Source of the DNA: Staphylothermus sp.
GTDB taxonomy: Archaea > Thermoproteota > Thermoprotei_A > Sulfolobales > Desulfurococcaceae
Assembly: GCA_021159785.1 (NCBI GenBank)
Contig: JAGHDU010000119.1
Span: 1-10,065, forward strand
Direction of reading: 5' to 3'
DNA length: 10,065 nucleotides
Shown here: in pieces, positions 1 to 6,591 of the stretch
Layout: each line of letters opens with the position of its first letter
Numbering within the stretch: position 1 is the first letter of the stretch
The notes under the pieces: generated by a model
Seen by the model: only the letters and a program-made list of their open reading frames with translations
The model's database searches: none
Told to the model about the DNA's origin: nothing
Made by a program: the position numbers and the translations under genes

Positions 1-2
1 AT

Positions 3-515
3 ATGAGAATGATCAAAGCCGAAAGGAATAGACTAACATTAATAGAGATCGAAACAGAGAATGTTCTAAGAAAAACAGATAAGATAATAGAAATTATAGA
101 ATCGAAATACTCAAGTGTATATAACAGTATTAATAGACTCATAGAGGATATTAACAGATACCTCGATACATTGGATCAATATACCATTATGTATCCCCCT
201 CTAGGCGAGGGTATTTACTTTGTTCAATCATTCATTGTTGTTAACAATAAACGTATCAATATAGTGACTCCTCTAAATATAAAACGTGTATCAATTAACG
301 GTGTTTTATCTTATAGGTACTATACCGAGATTAGAAATTATCTTCTTAGAAACAAGACTTTCAAAGAGAGCTTAAGGAAAGCAAAAATCAATGGAGAAAT
401 AGAAAAGTATAATCTGTTAAAAGACATAGACAAAAAAGGAATCAAAGAGACTCTAGAAGCAGTAAGGGAAAAGTATCCTTTGTTTTCATACCTTAATATC
501 AACAAATTAAAATAA
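3..515 (+). CDS. Unrecognised helical protein, 170 aa (start uncertain)
   Basis: I do not recognise this protein. The frame is open to the window edge, so the true start may lie upstream; ATG codons at 3 and 9 are both possible and no ribosome site can be judged. Residues 1-60 are charged and read as a long helix or coiled coil (many I, E, K, N). Residues 62-110 look beta-rich, with a short hydrophobic strand (about 71-80, IYFVQSFIVV) and the turn PPLGEG. Residues 110-155 are again charged and helical. There is no signal peptide and no membrane segment, so it is probably cytoplasmic. It ends 28 nt before the MFS transporter gene on the same strand and may share its transcript. Codon and base use are like the neighbours, which supports it being a real gene. 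No function is proposed. Confidence 0.65.
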   Translation: MRMIKAERNRLTLIEIETENVLRKTDKIIEIIESKYSSVYNSINRLIEDINRYLDTLDQYTIMYPPLGEGIYFVQSFIVVNNKRINIVTPLNIKRVSINGVLSYRYYTEIRNYLLRNKTFKESLRKAKINGEIEKYNLLKDIDKKGIKETLEAVREKYPLFSYLNINKLK

Positions 516-543
516 ATCACCGAATACTTGAGGCTTTTCCATT

Positions 544-1722
544 TTGAGCAACAACGGGAAAAATTATTTAAATAAGAACATTATTGGATTGAGTCTAACA
601 AGCCTTTTAACGGATATCTCTTCCGAATCAGTATATGCTGTCATTCCATTCTATATTAAGAGTTTAGGCTACGGACGTGAAATAATTGGATTAATAGATG
701 GAGTCGGTGAACTAACGGCTAGTATTTTTAAGTATTTGAGCGGCTTTATAGCCCAACGTGTTGGAAGGTTGAAATTATTAACCGTTATTGGTTATTCATT
801 ATCTGCTTTCTCTAAACCTTTCTTTGCCTTAACCAAACACTGGTTAGAAATAATGATAATTAAAATCATTGATAGAATTGGTAAAGGAATTCGCACTTCC
901 CCACGCGATACATTATTAGCTAGTAGCGCTAGTAAGGAGTTTAGAGGTAGAGCCTTTGGTCTCCATAGAGCATTAGATACTATAGGAGCAGCACTTGGTC
1001 CATTGATGGCAATTTTTCTACTAATGTATTTCAAATATGTAGGGGTTTTCTTATTCAGTATAATTCCAGGTTCATTGGCTGTCTTAATACTATTTTGTGT
1101 TGTCAAGGACATCGAGTATAAGCCTTCAAAGAAATCTTCCATAGAAGCTGAAAAATATGGGTTCGATTATTTGTTTTGGTTATTTATAACAAGTATTGTT
1201 ATCGGCGGTTTAGCTGGGTATACTCAATCCTTTCTACTTATTAGATCCAACGAAATCGGTTGGAGTGAAGAGTTTTCAATCGCGTTTCTAGTTTTATCGA
1301 ATTTGTTTTATGCTTCCTTAGCTTATCCCGTAGGATATATGAGCGATCTTATAGGAGGATATAAACTCTACCCACTTGTATTCGCTCTACAAAGTCTTGG
1401 TTCATTCTTTATTGTAGTAACTACGAATCACTATACACCAATTATATTTTTCCTTATATACGGTGCATATATGGCATTTCACGATACACTAATGAGGATC
1501 ATGACCAGTACATATGTCAAAAAATACTTAAGAGCAAAAGCCTATGGAATCATGCACGGCTCTTATGGTTTATCAGCATTGCTAGGATACTACATAGTTG
1601 GAAGATTATATGATGTCTATGGATATAAAACAGCCTTTACGTACACGTCTCTAATGTCTATTTTAGGACTCATAATATCAATTGTTTTAATCTATAAAAC
1701 GCATAGTAAGATACGAGGCTGA
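544..1722 (+). CDS. Major facilitator superfamily (MFS) transporter, 12 TM
   Basis: Predicted secondary transporter of the cytoplasmic membrane. The 392 aa are almost entirely hydrophobic and break into about 12 membrane helices in two halves, with the charged central loop at about 188-205. The first motif-A-like loop is GFIAQRVGRLK (67-77) and the second-half equivalent is GYMSDLIGGYK (264-274). A cytoplasmic stretch with D110-R111, GKGIR and SPRD (113-122), then RGRAFGLHRALD (134-145), is typical of a prokaryotic MFS_1 subgroup of unknown substrate. The start is TTG at 544, supported by a TGAGG ribosome site at 529-533, 10 nt upstream. The stop lies 5 nt before argF, so the two are almost certainly co-transcribed and perhaps translationally coupled. 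That pairing makes an amino acid or related metabolite (ornithine, citrulline, arginine) an attractive substrate guess, but the sequence itself does not show the substrate; drug efflux is the other usual label. Confidence 0.88.
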   Translation: MSNNGKNYLNKNIIGLSLTSLLTDISSESVYAVIPFYIKSLGYGREIIGLIDGVGELTASIFKYLSGFIAQRVGRLKLLTVIGYSLSAFSKPFFALTKHWLEIMIIKIIDRIGKGIRTSPRDTLLASSASKEFRGRAFGLHRALDTIGAALGPLMAIFLLMYFKYVGVFLFSIIPGSLAVLILFCVVKDIEYKPSKKSSIEAEKYGFDYLFWLFITSIVIGGLAGYTQSFLLIRSNEIGWSEEFSIAFLVLSNLFYASLAYPVGYMSDLIGGYKLYPLVFALQSLGSFFIVVTTNHYTPIIFFLIYGAYMAFHDTLMRIMTSTYVKKYLRAKAYGIMHGSYGLSALLGYYIVGRLYDVYGYKTAFTYTSLMSILGLIISIVLIYKTHSKIRG

Positions 1723-1727
1723 GAGGA

Positions 1728-2672
1728 ATGGTTACAAGTCTTAAAGGTAGACATCTCTTAACAGTTGCAGATTTTACTAAGGAAGAAATATTATTCATGT
1801 TGGACACAGCCAGAATGCTCGAAGAGAGATACCTAGCTGGAGAAAGGATCATTCCATTATTACCTGGTAGACACTTAGGAATGATCTTTGAAAAACCAAG
1901 TACTAGAACAAGAGTGAGTTTCGAAACTGCTATGAGAGAACTAGGAGGGGATGCTCTTTACTTAGGATGGAAAGAACTCCAATTGGGTAGAGGCGAGACT
2001 ATTGAGGATACAGCACGTGTTTTATCAAGATACGTTGATGGAATTATGGCACGTGTTTATGAACATGAAAAATTAGAAAAACTAGCAGAATATAGCCGCG
2101 TTCCAGTAATTAATGGTTTAAGTGATCTTCTACACCCATGTCAAGCGTTAACAGATGTTTACACCATATTTGAGAAAAAAGGAAACGATCTGAGAAAACT
2201 AAAAATAGTCTTCATCGGTGATGGAGGAGACAATGTATTGCATAGTTTAATGCTTACAATAGGTATTTTGGGTGGTAAAATAGTTATATCGTCACCCAAA
2301 GGATATGATCCAGATCCAAAGATTGTGAAATTATTTGAAGAAAAAGCTGTACCTAATGGTGGAGAATTTGAGATTATAAGAGACCCCATAGAAGCTGTTA
2401 AAGGAGCTGATGTTATTTATACTGATGTATGGGTAAGTATGGGACAAGAAAGGGAGAGAGAAAAGAGAATAAAAGATCTAGAGCCATATAGGGTAACCGT
2501 AGAGTTAATGAATTACGCGAAACAAGATGCCATATTCATGCATTGCCTACCAGCGCATAGGGGAGAAGAAGTAGTTGATGAAGTAATTGATGGTAAGTGG
2601 AGCGTTGTATGGGATCAAGCTGAGAACCGTAAACACGTACAAAAAGCAATACTTGCACTATTAATTCCATGA
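1728..2672 (+). CDS. argF: Ornithine carbamoyltransferase
   Basis: Catalyses carbamoyl phosphate + L-ornithine to L-citrulline + phosphate in the cytoplasm; the reverse phosphorolytic direction is used in catabolic arginine pathways. At 314 aa it has the normal subunit length. Carbamoyl-phosphate signature: STRTR at 58-62, then HPCQ at 136-139. The ornithine domain shows GDGGDNV (165-171 region, with the conserved second Asn), DVWVSMG (233-239, Asp plus the SMG loop) and HCLPAHRG (272-279, with the catalytic Cys). The SMG and HCLP set identifies ornithine rather than aspartate as acceptor. The ATG at 1728 has GAGG at 1715-1718, inside the end of the MFS gene, 9 nt away; a second GAGAGG lies too close to serve. 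No other arginine biosynthesis gene, carbamate kinase or arginine deiminase is in the window, so the anabolic or catabolic role cannot be decided here. Confidence 0.96.
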   Translation: MVTSLKGRHLLTVADFTKEEILFMLDTARMLEERYLAGERIIPLLPGRHLGMIFEKPSTRTRVSFETAMRELGGDALYLGWKELQLGRGETIEDTARVLSRYVDGIMARVYEHEKLEKLAEYSRVPVINGLSDLLHPCQALTDVYTIFEKKGNDLRKLKIVFIGDGGDNVLHSLMLTIGILGGKIVISSPKGYDPDPKIVKLFEEKAVPNGGEFEIIRDPIEAVKGADVIYTDVWVSMGQEREREKRIKDLEPYRVTVELMNYAKQDAIFMHCLPAHRGEEVVDEVIDGKWSVVWDQAENRKHVQKAILALLIP

Positions 2673-2710
2673 AAACTATATTATTATACCATTCATTGAA
2701 ACAAATTAGA

Positions 2711-2720
2711 TTTTTAAATG
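2711..2720 (+). promoter_or_regulatory. TATA-like promoter of aglB
   Basis: The 98-nt gap after argF holds TTTTTAAATG, a good match to an archaeal TATA box. A start of transcription about 25 nt downstream would fall near 2740, giving a leader of about 30 nt. The T-run just before and within this box (2711-2715) could also help terminate the argF transcript. Inferred from sequence only. Confidence 0.5.
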
Positions 2721-2758
2721 CTTAGCAAGTATTTTATCCATATAGCTTTATTACCAAT

Positions 2759-2762
2759 GGTG
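2759..2762 (+). promoter_or_regulatory. Ribosome-binding site GGTG deciding the aglB start
   Basis: GGTG lies 8 nt before the ATG at 2771 and can pair with the CACC part of the archaeal 16S rRNA 3' end. GAGG at 2766-2769 is only 1 nt from the ATG, too close to be the functional site. No in-frame start codon exists in the preceding leader. Confidence 0.5.
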
Positions 2763-2770
2763 TACGAGGA

Positions 2771-5158
2771 ATGGCTAGGCAACTCTATGAACTCACCGAT
2801 AAAATCTATAGATTCTTTGACAAAAAACCCATACTTAAAACATATTCAAAAATAATCACGTTAGTCATTCTGATCGTAGTAGGACTATACTTACGCGCAT
2901 TACCTGCTTTAAACTATGGATTAGAACTCCATGCAAACGATCCATGGATAGAGTATTGGCAAGCAAACTATACCTATACACACGGGCCAGCATCCTGGTA
3001 CAGTCTGACTAAGGAAAATCCAATTACACATATATTTTGGTATCCATGGGGGAGAGACTTTACCAGTTCAAGCTATCCCGGAACACCTATATGGACCGCG
3101 ATAACTTATTACCTGGTATCCTTTACGGAATTAACAATCAAAGAATGGATTATTCTACAACCACTAATATTTGCCACAATAGCAATGATAGCTATCTACT
3201 TAGCGGCAAATGAGATCAGCAGAGGCAATACTTTTGCTTCGCTATTATCAGTGCTGATTTATGCAGTTGTCCCAGCAGCTAGTGATAGGAACATCATTGG
3301 ATTTGTCGAGAAAGAGGGTATCGCGCTTGGATTCATCTTCTTATTCATCTATTTCTACTCAAAACTTACAAATTCATTAAAGAATAAAGCAAATGAAACA
3401 ATTCTATTAAAGTATACTGTCTTATCAGCATTAACAATGGCCGCGATTGGCTGGTTCTGGGGAGGTTTCATATATGTATTTGGTAGCTTTGTATTATTCC
3501 TATTAATTTACCCATTAGTCGGAGCTAAAGAGATAAACAAAGAGTTCATGAAACACAGTCTACTGATCATAGTGTTATCACTGCTATTTGTAGCATTATC
3601 ACCCGCGATCATTAAGAATATGGGTTTATATCCGTTCAGACTATCCATTGGTGCAATGTTACTAGGGCTACTAATATTCCCGGTATTATTCTATCTACTA
3701 TATACAGAACATAGGAAATTAGGTTTGCATAAACCATTGCTTACACCGTTAAGATACTTCATGATATTAGTACTCGTTGCAATAGCAGGAGTAGTGCTTA
3801 TATCATTAGGGATAGTCCAAATCGGCCCAAGATATGCGTGGGCTCTGGGCCTCCACTTCGTTGAAGCGCCCCCACTAGTACAAAGTGTAGAAGAACACCA
3901 GCCTGCTCTAGAAGCTAGTGGTGCTATAGGTGTTTTAGTGACATGGGGTACTGGACTAACATGGTTATTCTTCGCTTCACCATTAATAATGGCTATACTA
4001 GGAGCATTTTACCTATTATATAAGGGTGAGCCTGACAGAGTATATACAGCTGTTGCATTCCTAGTAGCCTTCTATGCATACATGAATGCCACATATTTTG
4101 AAGCTACAGCAGCTGCATACGGCTTACTAGTAGCAGGAGTCTTCGTGGGGTATCTTGCTTCGAAAATCATTCCTAGCAAAGAAGAAGTAATGCATTGGAG
4201 AAGTGGGAGAGTAAGGGTTTCTTCGAAAGCGGAATTTAGAACTATTGCGGGAATTTTATTAGTATTGGTATTGATAAACCTAGGATTCAGTGCTGCCTAT
4301 ACTTATGATACACATAGCAGAATGATTCCATCAATAATGGCTGGATATGCACCTCTCGGGACGAGAAACGATGCATGGTATAGATTGATCGATTTCATCA
4401 ATGAAAATCTGAGTAAAGATTCAGTCATAATAACTTGGTGGGATTATGGATATCCGATAACAGTAAATACTCACAGAGCAACAGTAGCAGATGGTGCTAC
4501 TCTAAACGGTACTCAGATATCTATTCTGGCAAAGATACTTACTGCAAAGAATAGTACGGAAGCAATTAATTTAATGAAAAAGCTTAGAGTACCTTTCAAC
4601 AAGACATATATAATGACGTTCGATGTCTTTAGGTTCGTAAAGCAGGAAAATAACACATATGTTGTAGTACCCATAGTCACTAGAATAGGCAGCATAGTAG
4701 GTATGGTTGATATACCGAAGAGTATTTGGATGATAAGAATCGGTGGCAGAGATCCTGGTAATTACTTATACCTCTATGTTGCTGGACAAAACAATGTATT
4801 CATATCGCCTAGGTTCGATGATCCCGAAAACTTACCATTAATATATAAACTGTTAGTTGATGGAATACTCTATCTTAATGCCCTAGACAAGAACCATACA
4901 TACTATTTCGCATGGTACACGGGTTCAGTTACAGAACTAAGCTACCAATATAACATTGTCAAGGAAAGACTCGGAATAAAGTATGAGGTTACTGTTACAT
5001 CAACCAGAACAATATTGCCTATAGAGAGACCATTAGCAGATGACCCATACATTAAACCATATATGGTAATAGCAAGACCGTTCGAAGGATATTCTTCCGG
5101 AGATACGTCATTGGTCGAAGTAATAGTTCTTTATCAGGTAGTAATGCCTGGTAAATAA
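2771..5158 (+). CDS. aglB: Oligosaccharyltransferase STT3/AglB subunit
   Basis: Single-subunit archaeal oligosaccharyltransferase: transfers a lipid-linked glycan onto Asn in N-X-S/T sequons of proteins on the outer face of the membrane. The 795 aa consist of a cytoplasmic N-terminus (1-27), about 13 membrane helices to roughly residue 510, and a C-terminal globular domain (about 530-795). Catalytic signatures are visible: Asp57 in HANDPW of the first external loop; an acidic pair E180-K-E182 at the position of the DxE metal motif; SVEEHQ at 372-377 in the fifth external loop, with Glu375; and the hallmark WWDYG at 556-560, which reads the +2 Ser/Thr of the sequon. I could not assign the DK/MI motif confidently. 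The globular domain carries several N-X-S/T sequons of its own. No glycan-assembly gene is adjacent. The length is normal for crenarchaeal members, and the identification is firm. Confidence 0.96.
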   Translation: MARQLYELTDKIYRFFDKKPILKTYSKIITLVILIVVGLYLRALPALNYGLELHANDPWIEYWQANYTYTHGPASWYSLTKENPITHIFWYPWGRDFTSSSYPGTPIWTAITYYLVSFTELTIKEWIILQPLIFATIAMIAIYLAANEISRGNTFASLLSVLIYAVVPAASDRNIIGFVEKEGIALGFIFLFIYFYSKLTNSLKNKANETILLKYTVLSALTMAAIGWFWGGFIYVFGSFVLFLLIYPLVGAKEINKEFMKHSLLIIVLSLLFVALSPAIIKNMGLYPFRLSIGAMLLGLLIFPVLFYLLYTEHRKLGLHKPLLTPLRYFMILVLVAIAGVVLISLGIVQIGPRYAWALGLHFVEAPPLVQSVEEHQPALEASGAIGVLVTWGTGLTWLFFASPLIMAILGAFYLLYKGEPDRVYTAVAFLVAFYAYMNATYFEATAAAYGLLVAGVFVGYLASKIIPSKEEVMHWRSGRVRVSSKAEFRTIAGILLVLVLINLGFSAAYTYDTHSRMIPSIMAGYAPLGTRNDAWYRLIDFINENLSKDSVIITWWDYGYPITVNTHRATVADGATLNGTQISILAKILTAKNSTEAINLMKKLRVPFNKTYIMTFDVFRFVKQENNTYVVVPIVTRIGSIVGMVDIPKSIWMIRIGGRDPGNYLYLYVAGQNNVFISPRFDDPENLPLIYKLLVDGILYLNALDKNHTYYFAWYTGSVTELSYQYNIVKERLGIKYEVTVTSTRTILPIERPLADDPYIKPYMVIARPFEGYSSGDTSLVEVIVLYQVVMPGK

Positions 5159-5179
5159 AACGTCTGTGTAGTAATTAAT

Positions 5180-5190
5180 CCTTTTTCTTA
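5180..5190 (+). terminator. T-rich stretch after aglB
   Basis: The 74-nt gap downstream of aglB holds CCTTTTTCTTA, with five consecutive T. Archaeal termination commonly occurs at such T-rich tracts in the non-template strand without a hairpin, and none is seen here. It overlaps the likely promoter of the next gene. Confidence 0.35.
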
Positions 5191-5195
5191 TAACT
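5186..5195 (+). promoter_or_regulatory. Possible TATA box for the ESCRT-III gene
   Basis: TCTTATAACT, about 25 nt before position 5216, would place the transcript 5' end just ahead of the AGGGTG ribosome site at 5219-5224. A second candidate, TATAAAC at 5201-5207, would start the RNA near 5229 and lose that site, so the first is preferred. Weak evidence. Confidence 0.35.
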
Positions 5196-5232
5196 GTTTC
5201 TATAAACAATTATTTTCTAGGGTGTAGAGACA

Positions 5233-5784
5233 TTGATATTTAGGCGTAGAAAGATTAACCCATATAAGGAGACTCTTTACGCCGTTTACCATGCTAAAAG
5301 CGGAATTAGTCGTATAGAGGCATTAATTGATAGAATAAATGCCCGTAGAAGAAAAATGCTTGAAATAGCTGCACAGCTAGAGATGAAGGGTGAAACATTT
5401 TTAGCCAAGAGATATGCAGCTGAGATAGCTAAATTAGATAAAATAAGTGCACGCCTGGCTGATTTAAAACTTGTTTTGGAGAAAATTATTCTAAGCCTTG
5501 AATATGCAATGACTGTACATAATTTCAAAGGAATAGCTAGTCAAGTATTATCTATTACAAAGGAGTTGAAGAAATTACCAGAGTCAACAATACCCGATCT
5601 GGGATTAGTTTTTGCTAATTTAGAAGTATCTTTAAGGAACTTAGAAGATCTTGACTACAACATACCCGACATAGAATTCAATTCGCCAGCAATGTCTGAT
5701 GTTGATGCTGATCGAGTACTCCATGAAGCCAGAGAAATTGTTAAGAAGAAGCTCGAAACAGAACTTATATCCACAGAGGAATAA
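5233..5784 (+). CDS. ESCRT-III/Snf7 family protein, CdvB paralogue (short form)
   Basis: Predicted membrane-remodelling polymer subunit of the archaeal Cdv (ESCRT-III) system, acting on the inner face of the membrane in cell division or vesicle budding. The 183 aa begin with a very basic segment (FRRRKINP, 3-10), as expected for the membrane- and partner-binding N-terminus. A long helical hairpin follows (about 16-95, with the pattern ISRIEALIDRINARRRKML and a turn near 50-53), then further helices and an acidic C-terminus (155-183). CdvB proper is longer (roughly 260 aa) and ends in a CdvA-binding broken winged helix; that region has no room here, so this resembles the shorter CdvB1/B2/B3 paralogues. 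I see no clear MIM2 motif. The TTG start at 5233 follows AGGGTG (5219-5224) by 8 nt. cdvA and cdvC are not adjacent. The family call is firm, the subtype is inferred. Confidence 0.85.
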   Translation: MIFRRRKINPYKETLYAVYHAKSGISRIEALIDRINARRRKMLEIAAQLEMKGETFLAKRYAAEIAKLDKISARLADLKLVLEKIILSLEYAMTVHNFKGIASQVLSITKELKKLPESTIPDLGLVFANLEVSLRNLEDLDYNIPDIEFNSPAMSDVDADRVLHEAREIVKKKLETELISTEE

Positions 5785-5785
5785 C

Positions 5786-6466
5786 CTATAATTCTACGAC
5801 GTATTGTTTCTTCTCTTTTAGAATAGCTATCTTAATGTTTAGTTTATCAATTATCTTATCAAGCCCACTTTGTCTGATTTTGTTTACCAAATTAGATGGA
5901 ACTGTAATGATGTGTTCATGAAACTCCGTATTCAGTAATGACGAACCAATAGCGTATGCTAATGCCTTCATTTGTGTGGACGAATCTATAGATGGATCAA
6001 TTACCCATACACCTATTTTCTTACCATTCATTTTAGCAATAATATCTGGTGCTAATGGTTTACGGTGATATCTATTTACATAAGCTTCATAACCTTTTGC
6101 ATTAAGATCATCAATCACATGTGATAATACATACTTCCTAGTTGGTATAAACCTATGTTGTTCTAAGTATTTTTCCAGAGGACCGTGAGTTTCCGGATCA
6201 TATAATGTATACCTACCTCTAGCAATTCTAAATAAGAATAACTTATCGGGATCCCTGTACCTGTCTTTGCTATTACTATTAACTGTTACTAAGTCTATCT
6301 CAAAGTCTAGACTGGTTTCTGGTCTACTAGGGTCTAGCTTTTTAGCGTATTTAGTAAGCTCCTTTCTAGTGAATGATGTTTTGCCCATTCTCATTAATTC
6401 TTCAGCAGCTTCCTTCAAGATCATCCAATTGGGTTTCTTATAGACATTCCCATTACTGAATTCCAA
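5786..6466 (-). CDS. Winged-helix-like protein with degenerate PD-(D/E)XK-like C-terminal domain
   Basis: Function not known to me. The 226 aa appear to form two domains. Residues 13-92 read as a winged-helix-like module: helix WMILKEAAEELMRMG, the recognition-like segment SFTRKELTKYAKKL (31-44), a strand region IDLVTVNSN (57-65), and the closing wing LFRIARGRYTLYDPE (78-92). Similar modules occur at the N-termini of restriction-type and other DNA-binding proteins. Residues 105-226 form an alpha/beta domain with KGYEAYVN (124-131), P140-D141-IIAK, G148-KKIGVWVID157, and later strands HIITVP and IKIAIL. This resembles the PD-(D/E)XK nuclease order, but W154-V-I stands where the E-x-K pair is expected, so catalysis is doubtful. 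The TTG start has GAGGGGGG 6 nt upstream; an ATG 5 nt before it is out of frame. It converges on the ESCRT-III gene. Domain calls are inferred from pattern only. Confidence 0.7.
   Translation of the reverse strand: MEFSNGNVYKKPNWMILKEAAEELMRMGKTSFTRKELTKYAKKLDPSRPETSLDFEIDLVTVNSNSKDRYRDPDKLFLFRIARGRYTLYDPETHGPLEKYLEQHRFIPTRKYVLSHVIDDLNAKGYEAYVNRYHRKPLAPDIIAKMNGKKIGVWVIDPSIDSSTQMKALAYAIGSSLLNTEFHEHIITVPSNLVNKIRQSGLDKIIDKLNIKIAILKEKKQYVVEL
5803..5821 (+). terminator. Possible T-rich terminator inside the opposing gene
   Basis: Just past the ESCRT-III stop codon, the plus strand reads as a T/C-rich run (TTGTTTC, then TTCTCTTTTA). Because the convergent gene ends 1 nt away, any termination signal for the ESCRT-III transcript must lie inside that gene's 3' end, and this is the best candidate. 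Low certainty. Confidence 0.25.
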
Positions 6467-6500
6467 GACATTCCCCCCTCTTGAATTACAGTAAAAACTG

Positions 6501-6511
6501 GTATATATAAG
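6501..6511 (-). promoter_or_regulatory. TATA box for the winged-helix-like gene
   Basis: On the minus strand this reads CTTATATATAC, a strong archaeal TATA match preceded by an A/T-rich BRE-like TTAA. A transcription start about 25 nt downstream (near 6480) would put the GAGGGGGG ribosome site (6473-6480) at the very 5' end of the mRNA, about 14 nt before the TTG start. Confidence 0.6.
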
Positions 6512-6524
6512 TTAATGCTGGAGA

Positions 6525-6591
6525 GTAAGAAGAAACCAGAGTGGGAAAGAAAACAAGAAGGAAACAAGGGGGGTTAACTACTTGTTTTCTT
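6525..6591 (-). terminator. Pyrimidine-rich tract with 11-bp inverted repeat at the end of the mrp gene
   Basis: In the sense of the mrp-family gene, the region after its stop is strongly pyrimidine-rich (a run of six C, then TTGTTTCC, CTTGTTTTCTTTCCC, TTTCTTCTTACTCTCC), the usual look of a crenarchaeal termination zone. A perfect 11-bp inverted repeat is also present: plus-strand 6547-6557 (AAGAAAACAAG) pairs with 6581-6591 (CTTGTTTTCTT), enclosing a 23-nt loop that contains the stop codon. The right arm lies within the last codons of the gene. Whether the hairpin matters or the T-rich tract alone acts is not known. Confidence 0.45.

Noticed and set aside
6468..6470. ATG just upstream of the winged-helix-like gene as its start
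   Set aside because: It is out of frame by two bases with the conserved-looking protein; the TTG at 6464-6466 has better spacing from the GAGGGGGG site.
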